A DNA stretch of 7,689 bases, taken from NCBI GenBank assembly GCA_023253795.1, contig JALRFG010000048.1, positions 1-7,689 of the forward strand, in the 5' to 3' direction. The DNA is from Methylocystis sp. Lineage in GTDB: Bacteria; Pseudomonadota; Alphaproteobacteria; Rhizobiales; Beijerinckiaceae. Shown here in pieces: positions 1 to 5,295 of this stretch (position 1 is its first letter; the number at the start of each line of letters is the position of its first letter). Under the pieces are notes generated by a model, which did no database searches, was not told the origin of the DNA, and saw only the letters and a program-made list of their open reading frames with translations. Position numbers and translations under genes: made by a program.

Positions 1-222
1 ATTGATGTCGCCGTCAACCATCACCGCGACGCCGCGCTCCTGCGCCATGGGGGCCAGAGCGCGCACAATCGCTTCGCGGCTGCGCGGATCATCAATATCG
101 AAACGGATCAAAAGACTCGCGACATCGCCCGCCGAGAGCGCGCTCGCCAATAAGGGCGCAAAATCGACGGCGGCGCGAAGCGCCGGCGTGGCGAGATAAA
201 GGCGCGCAGCTTCTTCGCTCAT
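1..222 (-). CDS. Thiamine phosphate synthase (ThiE)-like protein, 5' part only
   Basis: This is the first 74 codons of a gene that runs off the left edge, read from the ATG at 222 with no stop. The protein begins MSEEAARLYLATPAL, continues with an acidic/hydrophobic stretch (around residues 34-45, SLLIRFDIDD), and reaches MVDGDIN at the edge. A LYL-TP start, then a beta-strand ending in LLIRFD, then ALAPMAQERGVAVMVDGD matches the first two beta-alpha units of the ThiE TIM barrel. In that family ThiE joins the thiazole phosphate and HMP pyrophosphate to make thiamine phosphate in the cytosol. The phosphate-binding and pyrophosphate-binding residues lie outside the window, so activity cannot be judged; it may be a ThiE paralogue. 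An AGAGGT Shine-Dalgarno overlaps the argH stop codon and the intergenic gap is only 6 nt, so co-transcription and probably translational coupling with argH are likely. Family is a moderately sure call from recalled similarity. Confidence 0.65.
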   Translation of the reverse strand, partial: MSEEAARLYLATPALRAAVDFAPLLASALSAGDVASLLIRFDIDDPRSREAIVRALAPMAQERGVAVMVDGDIN

Positions 223-228
223 CGCCGA

Positions 229-1617
229 CTACCTCTGCGCTTTCAGACAATCCAGCCAGGACTGCGCCGCTTTGCGCACATTCTCCGGCGCCGCGCCGCC
301 ATAACTGGTGCGGCTCGCCACCGAATTTTCGACGCCAAGCACGCCGAACACTTCATCCGTAATGCGCGGCTCAACGCTGTGCAGATCGGCGAGCGTCAGC
401 GCCTCCAGTCCAACGCCACGCCCTTCGGCCAACGCCACAACGCGGCCGGTGACATGATGCGCCTCCCGGAAAGGCATGTTCAATCGACGCACCAGCCAAT
501 CGGCGAGATCGGTCGCCGTCGCGTAGCCGGCGCCGGCGGCGCTTTTCATCCGCTCGCGATTGACGCGCATGTCGCGCACCATGCCGGCGATGGCGGCGAT
601 GCACAGCGCCAGATTATCGAGGGAGTCGAAGGCGCCTTCCTTGTCTTCCTGCATATCTTTTGAGTAAGCGAGCGGCAGGCCCTTCATCACGATCAGCAAC
701 GCCGTCAGCGCGCCAATGATGCGGCCGCTTTTGCCACGCACCAGCTCCGCCGCGTCGGGATTGCGCTTCTGCGGCATGATCGACGAGCCGGTGGTGAATT
801 TATCGCTCAATGAAATGAAAGCGAATTGCGGCGTCGTCCACAAGACGATCTCTTCGGCGAAACGCGACAGATGCGTCGCGCAGATCGCGGCCGCCGACAA
901 TGTCTCCAGCACGAAATCACGATCGGAAACGCTGTCGAGCGAATTGGCGGTCGGTCGGTCAAAGGCCAACGCCTGCGCCGTCATGTGGCGATCGATCGGA
1001 AAGGATGTGCCGGCGAGCGCCGCCGCGCCGAGCGGACATTCATTGCCGCGCTTGCGCGCATCCTGTAAACGCCCGCGATCGCGGCCGATCATCTCGGCAT
1101 AGGCGAGCAGATGATGGCCAAGCGTCACCGGCTGCGCCGATTGCAGATGGGTGAAACCCGGCATGACGCTGTCGGCCTCCGCCAGCGCGCGTTCGGCCAA
1201 AGCCAATTGCAAATCCGCGAGCTGGGCGTCGAGCGCGTCGATGGTGTCGCGGATGTAGAGACGAAAATCCGTCGCCACCTGATCGTTGCGCGAACGCGCC
1301 GTATGCAGGCGACCGGCGGCGGGGCCGATCAGCGCCGCAAGGCGCGTCTCGACATTCATGTGAATATCTTCGTAATCGCGCGAGAACACGAAGGTCTCGC
1401 TGTCGATCTCGGTCTTGATTTGCTCCAGTCCCTGCGTAATCTTCGCGGCGTCATCCTGTGAGACGATCCCGCGCGCCGCCAGCATGGCGACATGCGCGAG
1501 CGAACCGCGGATGTCCTGAGGGCCAAGCCGTTTGTCGAAATCGATCGAGACGTTGATCGCCTCAAGAACGGCGTCGGTTGCGCTTTGAAAACGCCCGCCC
1601 CATATTTTGCTGGTCAT
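229..1617 (-). CDS. argH: Argininosuccinate lyase
   Basis: ArgH carries out the last step of arginine synthesis: L-argininosuccinate is cleaved to L-arginine and fumarate in the cytosol by a homotetramer of the aspartase/fumarase superfamily. The 462-aa length is normal for the family. The start is SKIWGGRF, the typical N-terminus. Conserved region 1 is HTARSRNDQ (residues 105-113). Region 2 is GFTHLQSAQPV (154-164) with the acid/base pair T156-H157. Region 3 is the superfamily signature GSSIMPQKRNPD (277-288), whose flexible loop carries the catalytic serine (S278/S279). The C-terminal SRTSYGGAAPENV stretch (435-447) is also typical. No key residue is missing. The ATG at 1617 is preceded by GGGGA with a 5-nt spacer. 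It is head-to-head with tlpA (23 nt between start codons) and is followed after 6 nt by a ThiE-like gene, so it probably heads a minus-strand operon whose promoter must overlap the tlpA region. Confidence 0.97.
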   Translation of the reverse strand: MTSKIWGGRFQSATDAVLEAINVSIDFDKRLGPQDIRGSLAHVAMLAARGIVSQDDAAKITQGLEQIKTEIDSETFVFSRDYEDIHMNVETRLAALIGPAAGRLHTARSRNDQVATDFRLYIRDTIDALDAQLADLQLALAERALAEADSVMPGFTHLQSAQPVTLGHHLLAYAEMIGRDRGRLQDARKRGNECPLGAAALAGTSFPIDRHMTAQALAFDRPTANSLDSVSDRDFVLETLSAAAICATHLSRFAEEIVLWTTPQFAFISLSDKFTTGSSIMPQKRNPDAAELVRGKSGRIIGALTALLIVMKGLPLAYSKDMQEDKEGAFDSLDNLALCIAAIAGMVRDMRVNRERMKSAAGAGYATATDLADWLVRRLNMPFREAHHVTGRVVALAEGRGVGLEALTLADLHSVEPRITDEVFGVLGVENSVASRTSYGGAAPENVRKAAQSWLDCLKAQR

Positions 1618-1640
1618 TTATTCCCCGGAGCCTGCGCCAG
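1618..1640. promoter_or_regulatory. Minimal divergent argH/tlpA start region with overlapping ribosome binding sites
   Basis: Only 23 nt separate the two start codons. The core CCCCGGAG (1623-1630) reads GGAG on the plus strand, 10 nt before the tlpA ATG. On the minus strand it reads CTCCGGGG, giving GGGGA 5 nt before the argH ATG. The two ribosome binding sites therefore share one 8-bp element. There is no space for a -35/-10 promoter here, so each gene's promoter must lie inside the other gene's 5' coding region. The sequence is seen directly; the transcriptional consequence is inferred. Confidence 0.6.
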
Positions 1641-2297
1641 ATGATTACGCCGTCCGCCGTTTCGCGACGCTTCGCGTCGTTCGCGCTCGCAACAGCAATG
1701 GGCGCGGTTCTATACGCGGGCGGCCCGAGCGGCAAGGAAGGCGCGGCGCGCGCCGGCGACGGACCAGCCTGTTCGGCGGCGGCGAAAATCGCCGCGGCGG
1801 TCGATCCGCTGGCGAAGGGCGACGTCGCCGCCATGTCCATCGCCAAAAAGCCGGCGAGCGTCGGCGACTTCACCTTTAACGATCCCGCCGGACAGCCGGT
1901 GAAGCTTTCCGCCTTTCGCGGCAAGACGGTGTTGCTGAACCTCTGGGCGACATGGTGCGTGCCCTGTCGCGGCGAAATGCCGGAGCTCGACAAGCTTCAG
2001 GCCGAATTCGGCTCGGATAAATTCGAGGTGGTGGCGGTGAATATCGACACGACCCGGCCGGAGCGACCGAAAGCGCTGTTTCAGGAGCTTGGCCTCAAAT
2101 CGCTCAAGCTCTACGCCGATCCGAAGGCCGATATTTTTTACGAGATGAAACAGTCGGGCAAGGCGCTCGGCCTGCCGCTGACCCTGCTGATCGATCCCGA
2201 AGGCTGCCAGATCGGCCTGCTCAACGGCCCCGCCGCCTGGCATTCCGCCGATGCGCGGGCGCTGATCGCCGGCGCGCTGGCCGCAACCGCTCCCTGA
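1641..2297 (+). CDS. tlpA: TlpA-type membrane-anchored thioredoxin-like thiol:disulfide reductase
   Basis: The protein has 218 aa, against about 221 for Bradyrhizobium TlpA, which it resembles throughout by recall. Residues about 11-27 form a short hydrophobic N-terminal anchor (FASFALATAMGAVLYAG), which puts the thioredoxin domain in the periplasm. The redox motif is WATWCVPCR with C106 and C109, and the cis-proline is P179 in LGLPLTLLID. Two further cysteines, C44 (GPAC) and C189 (PEGC), match the pair that forms a second, structural disulfide in Bradyrhizobium TlpA. In that organism TlpA reduces the copper chaperone ScoI and the CoxB subunit during cytochrome aa3 assembly; the same role is inferred here. 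The ATG at 1641 is chosen because GGAG lies upstream and the length fits; an in-frame TTG at 1578 would invade argH. A GlcG-like gene follows after 26 nt, likely in the same transcript. Confidence 0.93.
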   Translation: MITPSAVSRRFASFALATAMGAVLYAGGPSGKEGAARAGDGPACSAAAKIAAAVDPLAKGDVAAMSIAKKPASVGDFTFNDPAGQPVKLSAFRGKTVLLNLWATWCVPCRGEMPELDKLQAEFGSDKFEVVAVNIDTTRPERPKALFQELGLKSLKLYADPKADIFYEMKQSGKALGLPLTLLIDPEGCQIGLLNGPAAWHSADARALIAGALAATAP

Positions 2298-2302
2298 CGC
2301 CA

Positions 2303-2317
2303 ATCTCCTGAGGAGGT
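2303..2317 (+). promoter_or_regulatory. Strong Shine-Dalgarno of the GlcG-like gene inside a small hairpin
   Basis: AGGAGG at 2311-2316 sits 7 nt before the ATG at 2324 and is the best ribosome binding site in the window. It is preceded by its own complement: CTCC (2305-2308) can pair with GGAG (2312-2315) across a 3-nt loop, extended by a U-G and an A-U pair. Such a stem would partly hide the ribosome binding site unless ribosomes finishing tlpA (stop at 2295-2297) open it. The sequence is certain; the coupling is inference. Confidence 0.5.
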
Positions 2318-2323
2318 CTCAAG

Positions 2324-2758
2324 ATGCATGTCTCGATCGCCGACGCCGAAAAGGCCATCGCCGCCGCCCGCAAAAAGGCGGTGAAGCTCAAAACCCAGAT
2401 GTGCATCGCCGTCGTCGATTCCGGCGGCGTCCTGAAAGCGTTCCACCGCATGGACGACGCCTGGGTCGGCAGCATCGACATCGCGATCAAGAAAGCCAAG
2501 ACCGCCGTCTTCTTCGGCATGCCGACCGGCGAGATCGGCAAGCTCTCGCAGCCGGGCGGGCCGCTCTATGGCATCGAACATTCCAATGACGGCCTCATCA
2601 CCTTCCCCGGCGGCCTGCCCATCGTCGATGCGGAAGGCGTGATGATTGGCGCCATTGGCGTCAGCGGCTCATCGGTTGAAAATGACCACGCCGTTGCGCA
2701 GGCCGGCGTTGCGCCCATTGGCGTCTGCGACCTCCCGCAGCACCCCTGGCGCACCTGA
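2324..2758 (+). CDS. GlcG/HbpS-family protein (PF03928, former DUF336)
   Basis: This 144-aa protein is a full-length, single-domain member of the GlcG/HbpS (PduO C-terminal-like) family. Family landmarks in order are CIAVVDSGG (27-35), the HRMDDA turn (41-46), the helix IAIKKAKTA (53-61), then FPGGLPIVDAEGVMIGAIGV (94-113), and ENDHAVAQAG (119-128), the usual C-terminal helix motif. There is no signal peptide or membrane segment, so it is probably cytosolic. Characterised relatives bind heme (Streptomyces HbpS) or act alongside glycolate or diol metabolism, but many members have no proven function, so no reaction is assigned. It lies 26 nt after tlpA with a strong AGGAGG site and ends just before a hairpin, which suggests a tlpA-glcG-like two-gene transcript. 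A heme-related link to TlpA's role in oxidase assembly is attractive but unproven. Confidence 0.85.
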   Translation: MHVSIADAEKAIAAARKKAVKLKTQMCIAVVDSGGVLKAFHRMDDAWVGSIDIAIKKAKTAVFFGMPTGEIGKLSQPGGPLYGIEHSNDGLITFPGGLPIVDAEGVMIGAIGVSGSSVENDHAVAQAGVAPIGVCDLPQHPWRT

Positions 2759-2765
2759 TCGTTCT

Positions 2766-2791
2766 CGGATCGCGGGGGAAACCGCGATCCG
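2766..2791. terminator. Hairpin between the GlcG-like gene and the convergent membrane-protein gene
   Basis: A perfect 10-bp stem, CGGATCGCGG (2766-2775) with CCGCGATCCG (2782-2791), closes a 6-nt loop GGGAAA. It starts 8 nt after the GlcG-like stop codon and lies 24 nt beyond the stop of the opposing gene. It is followed only by TTCATCAACATTTCATC, not a clean T-run, so it may be a weak intrinsic terminator or a 3' stabiliser. Being symmetric, it could serve both converging transcripts. Confidence 0.7.
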
Positions 2792-2815
2792 TTCATCAAC
2801 ATTTCATCGAATATT

Positions 2816-3214
2816 TCAGCGATGACGCTTCTGCCGACGCGGCGCGGGCTTCTCGGGAGCTGGCGCGGGCGTAGCGGCCGGCGCGGGATCTGCGGGAGGA
2901 GCGGCGACGGCAGGCGTCGGCGCCGGCTCTGATGGCGGCGGCGCTTCGGACGACACCGCTGGCGGGGCGCTTTTATCGACGGTCGTCTCCGGCTTGTTGC
3001 TGCCGGAAGCAAACCACAGCAGGCCTAAAATCGTCAGCACAAACGCCGCCAGAATCAGTCCTGTGGCGCCGCCGCTCTGCGCGGCTGCCGGCGCGGGAGC
3101 GATCTCGGCGACCTCAAAAACCTCAATCGCTTCAAGCGGCGCGCCGCCGGCCTGTTCGCCGCGATATTCGCTCCAGACCCAAGCCTGCCGCGTATCATCA
3201 GAATTATTCGCCAT
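2816..3214 (-). CDS. Small single-pass membrane protein with Pro/Ala-rich tail, unknown function
   Basis: I do not recognise this 132-aa protein. Residues 1-48 are hydrophilic and acidic (MANNSDDTRQAWVWSEYRGE at the start, then EAIEVFEVAEIAP). Residues about 50-70 (ATGLILAAFVLTILGLLWFAS) form one clear transmembrane helix. Residues 71-125 are low-complexity, rich in Pro, Ala, Glu and Ser with APAP-type repeats. The last residues are strongly basic (RRQKRHR). The tail resembles the proline-rich spacers that let membrane-anchored proteins reach across the periplasm or bind the wall or nucleic acid; topology is not certain. The ATG at 3214 is chosen because GGGAGGAG precedes it by about 6 nt; the frame stays open to 3307 but has no comparable site there. 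It stands alone, convergent with the GlcG-like gene and divergent from the peroxiredoxin gene. Coding status is supported by the ribosome binding site and a coherent TM/tail layout. Confidence 0.7.
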   Translation of the reverse strand: MANNSDDTRQAWVWSEYRGEQAGGAPLEAIEVFEVAEIAPAPAAAQSGGATGLILAAFVLTILGLLWFASGSNKPETTVDKSAPPAVSSEAPPPSEPAPTPAVAAPPADPAPAATPAPAPEKPAPRRQKRHR

Positions 3215-3307
3215 GGTCACTCCTCCCCCGGCGCCGACGCAAAATGCGGCTTCGCCCAACAATTTAAGCAATGTCGGGATGATGACTCCGGCGTGACCGC
3301 CCCACAA

Positions 3308-3343
3308 GCGAGAATTTTTGCGAGAATTTTTGCGGGATTTTTA
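3308..3343 (+). repeat. 12-bp tandem repeat, three copies, upstream of the peroxiredoxin gene
   Basis: Copies 1 and 2 are identical GCGAGAATTTTT (3308-3319 and 3320-3331). Copy 3 is GCGGGATTTTTA (3332-3343), a degenerate version. The element ends 56 nt before the chosen peroxiredoxin start and is much richer in T/A than its surroundings. It lies in the 185-nt divergent gap (3215-3399) between the membrane-protein gene and the peroxiredoxin. It could be a series of protein binding sites, an UP-like element or simple slippage; the helical-turn-sized period makes regulation plausible. No -35/-10 pair could be assigned with confidence. Confidence 0.75.
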
Positions 3344-3399
3344 TTTGGAGAAAACGCCCTAGATTAAATTTGGACCGAAAACCGATGAAGAGAGAACTC

Positions 3400-3885
3400 A
3401 TGACCCTGAAAGCCGGCGACCGCATTCCCGACGTGACCTTCACCCGCATGGGCTCGGGCGGCCCCGAGCCGATCAAGGCGAAAGATTATTTCGCCGGTCG
3501 CAAGATCGCGCTGTTTTCAGTGCCCGGCGCCTATACGCCGACCTGCCACGCCAAACATCTGCCAGGCTTTGTCGCCAAGGCCTCGGACATCAAGGCCAAA
3601 GGCGTGGACGCCATCGCCGTCACCGCCGTCAACGATATTTTCACGCTGGATCACTGGCTGAAAGACAGCGGCGCAGATGCAAAGATTGACGGTCTCGCCG
3701 ACGGATCCGCCGTGTTCGTCAAGGCCGCCGGCCTTGATCTCGATCTGACGGAATTTGGTCTGGGCGTGCGCGGCAAGCGCTTCTCCGCCATCGTCAATGA
3801 CGGCGTCGTCGACTGGATCAATGTCGAGGAGAACTCCAGCGTCGCGACAGTGTCGAGCGCGGAAACCACGCTGGAAAAGCTCTAA
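3400..3885 (+). CDS. Peroxiredoxin, Prx5 type, apparently 1-Cys
   Basis: This 161-aa cytosolic thiol peroxidase of the redoxin/Prx5 family reduces H2O2 and organic hydroperoxides. The length is standard and the start MTLKAGDRIPDVTF matches family N-termini. The catalytic motif is VPGAYTPTCHAKHLPGF (41-57), with P42, T46, the peroxidatic C49 and H50. The supporting arginine is R127 in RGKRF. C49 is the only cysteine in the protein: the position that carries a resolving Cys in some type II relatives is valine in AIAVTAVND. The enzyme should therefore depend on an external thiol such as glutathione/glutaredoxin. The ATG at 3400 is preferred over the in-frame TTG (3370) and ATG (3385) on family length and an AGAG-type purine-rich site upstream. 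It is monocistronic: a T-rich tandem repeat lies upstream and a strong terminator directly follows. Confidence 0.92.
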   Translation: MTLKAGDRIPDVTFTRMGSGGPEPIKAKDYFAGRKIALFSVPGAYTPTCHAKHLPGFVAKASDIKAKGVDAIAVTAVNDIFTLDHWLKDSGADAKIDGLADGSAVFVKAAGLDLDLTEFGLGVRGKRFSAIVNDGVVDWINVEENSSVATVSSAETTLEKL

Positions 3886-3901
3886 TACCAGGCAAATAGA
3901 T

Positions 3902-3933
3902 GCGGCCGGCGCGAAGAGGCGTCGGCCGCTTTT
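3902..3933 (+). terminator. Intrinsic terminator of the peroxiredoxin gene
   Basis: An 11-bp stem (3902-3912 with 3919-3929, one G-U pair) closes a 6-nt GAAGAG loop and is followed immediately by TTTT (3930-3933). It begins 16 nt after the peroxiredoxin stop and ends 4 nt before the stop codon of the convergent malyl-CoA lyase gene. It is a classic Rho-independent terminator on the plus strand. On the minus strand the stem has no T-run after it. Confidence 0.88.
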
Positions 3934-3937
3934 AAAC

Positions 3938-4978
3938 TCAAAGCCCGTAAATTTTGGCGAAATCGGCGTCTTTCGCCGCAACCTGTTTCGCCAGATCGAC
4001 GACGACCTTGCACTGTTTCCAGGTGGCGTCGTCCTGCATCCGGCCATCGATCATCACCGCGCCGGTGCCGTCGGGCATCGCTTCCAGCACACGCTTGGCG
4101 AAAGCCACTTCCTTCGGATCGGGCGAGAACACGCGCTTGGCGATGTCGATCTGTGTCGGATGCAACGACCAGGCGCCGGCGCAGCCAAGCAGGAAGGCGT
4201 TGCGGAACTGCGACTCGCAGGCGGCCGCATCGGAGAAATCGCCAAACGGGCCATAGAAGGCCTTGATGCCGGCGGAAGCGCAGGCGTCGACCATCTTGGC
4301 GATGGTGTAGTGCCAGAGATCCTGCTGGAAGGTGGCGCGCGGCGCCTCGCCTTCAGCGTCGGCGATCACCTTATATTCCGGATGACCGCCACCGACGCGG
4401 GTGGTCTTCATCGCGCGCGAGGCGGCGAGATCGGCCGGTCCGAGCGAAATGCCATGCATGCGTGGGCTTGCCGCAGCGATCGCGTCGACATTCTTGACGC
4501 CCTCGGCGGTTTCGAGAATGGCGTGGATCATAATCGGCCGGGTGACGCCGTTCTTCGCCTCAAGCTGCGCGAGCAACTGATCGAGATAGGCGATGTCCCA
4601 CGGTCCCTCGACCTTGGGCAGCATCACCACGTCCAGCTTGTTGCCGACCGCGCCGACCACCTCGATCATGTCGTCGAGCGCCCAGGGCGAATTCAGCGAA
4701 TTCATGCGGGTCCACAGACCGGTCGAACCGAAATCGACTGCCTTGGCCATCTCGATGAAGCCGGCGCGCGCCGCTTCCTTGGCGTCGGCCGGGATCGCGT
4801 CCTCAAGATTGCCGAGCACGACGTCGACCTGCTTGGCGATATCAGGAACCTTGGCGCGGAATTTTTCGAGATGCGGCGGCACGAAGTGGATCATGCGCTC
4901 GACCTTGACCGGCGGCTCGCGAAAAGGAGCCGGCGCGCCAATGGCCAGCGGACGATAGAACTGGTTGGGAAGTTTCAT
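3938..4978 (-). CDS. mcl: HpcH/HpaI-family L-malyl-CoA/beta-methylmalyl-CoA lyase
   Basis: This 346-aa enzyme belongs to the CitE/HpcH family of Mg2+-dependent TIM-barrel C-C lyases. Members called malyl-CoA lyase split L-malyl-CoA into acetyl-CoA and glyoxylate, and beta-methylmalyl-CoA into propionyl-CoA and glyoxylate, in the serine cycle and ethylmalonyl-CoA pathway. Visible landmarks are LGNLEDAIP (55-63), R91 in WTRMN, MLPKVEG (119-125), the metal ligand E156 in ILETAEG, the metal ligand D183 in SLGPADLAAS, PFGDFSD (244-250), SLHPTQIDIA (271-280), and D316 in GRMQD, aligning with the Asp that the neighbouring subunit supplies. It is longer than the 318-324-aa Mcl1/MclA enzymes and has a distinct N-terminus (MKLPNQFYRPLAIGAPAP), so it may be a paralogue rather than the main serine-cycle enzyme. 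The ATG at 4978 has GGAG 7 nt upstream; an in-frame ATG at 5044 would add 22 atypical residues. No pathway partner is adjacent. Confidence 0.82.
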   Translation of the reverse strand: MKLPNQFYRPLAIGAPAPFREPPVKVERMIHFVPPHLEKFRAKVPDIAKQVDVVLGNLEDAIPADAKEAARAGFIEMAKAVDFGSTGLWTRMNSLNSPWALDDMIEVVGAVGNKLDVVMLPKVEGPWDIAYLDQLLAQLEAKNGVTRPIMIHAILETAEGVKNVDAIAAASPRMHGISLGPADLAASRAMKTTRVGGGHPEYKVIADAEGEAPRATFQQDLWHYTIAKMVDACASAGIKAFYGPFGDFSDAAACESQFRNAFLLGCAGAWSLHPTQIDIAKRVFSPDPKEVAFAKRVLEAMPDGTGAVMIDGRMQDDATWKQCKVVVDLAKQVAAKDADFAKIYGL

Positions 4979-5109
4979 GAAAAAGCTCCGCTCGGGGTGA
5001 GGGCGCAAGACGCGCGGCCGCCAGATACAGGCGCGGCGCGTCATGCCCGCGAAAAGCTGGAAAAGACAGGGTCGAGCTAACCCAGACCGGGCGGCTTGGC
5101 AATGGCGGC

Positions 5110-5135
5110 GGCGCGCGGGAGACGTCCCGCGCGCC
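5110..5135. repeat. Perfect inverted repeat (hairpin 1) upstream of the DUF983 gene
   Basis: GGCGCGCGGGA (5110-5120) pairs with TCCCGCGCGCC (5125-5135) over a 4-nt GACG loop: an 11-bp stem without mismatch, almost all G-C. It is not followed by a T-run in either direction, so it is not an ordinary terminator. Its 3' arm shares GCGCC (5131-5135) with the next hairpin, so the two cannot form together. Confidence 0.8.
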
Positions 5136-5149
5136 TGTCTGACAGGCGC
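5131..5149. repeat. Perfect inverted repeat (hairpin 2), operator-like palindrome
   Basis: GCGCCTGTC (5131-5139) and GACAGGCGC (5141-5149) are perfect inverted copies around a single T (5140). With a 1-nt centre this is better suited to a dimeric DNA-binding regulator than to an RNA hairpin: the core CCTGTCTGACAGG has the look of TetR-type operators. No regulator gene is present in the window. It lies about 147 nt before the chosen DUF983 start and 153 nt before the lyase start, so it could control either gene. Confidence 0.7.
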
Positions 5150-5295
5150 TTGCGCGCCGCCCGCGACGATCTGTCACGAAACGGGATCGCCGACGCAGGC
5201 GGCGAATAAAAGGCGCGCGAATCAGGATGGCGCGATTTGGCTTTTCGTTTACGAAGAAATCCCTGCCGTCAGAGCGAAAGCGGAAAAAACAGCCA

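Larger units (their letters stand above)
4979..5295. other. 317-nt divergent intergenic region between the mcl-type and DUF983 genes
   Basis: No gene is supported here. It must hold the promoters for the minus-strand lyase gene and the plus-strand DUF983 gene, but I could not assign confident -35/-10 boxes. It contains the lyase's ribosome binding site (GGAG on the minus strand, 4986-4989), a short direct repeat GAAAAG (5051-5056 and 5060-5065), and a strong nested inverted-repeat block at 5110-5149. A plus-strand frame open from 5043 runs into DUF983 in another frame; it has no ribosome binding site or recognisable motif and is taken as chance. Confidence 0.6.

Noticed and set aside
1578..1640. 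Upstream TTG start for tlpA
   Set aside because: It would add 21 atypical residues, overlap the 5' end of argH and lengthen the protein beyond its relatives. The ATG at 1641 has a GGAG site.
3755..5080. 441-aa plus-strand open frame opposite the malyl-CoA lyase gene
   Set aside because: It is the mirror frame of a gene with clear catalytic motifs, and its product has no coherent domain. It also overlaps the end of the peroxiredoxin gene and the terminator at 3902-3933.
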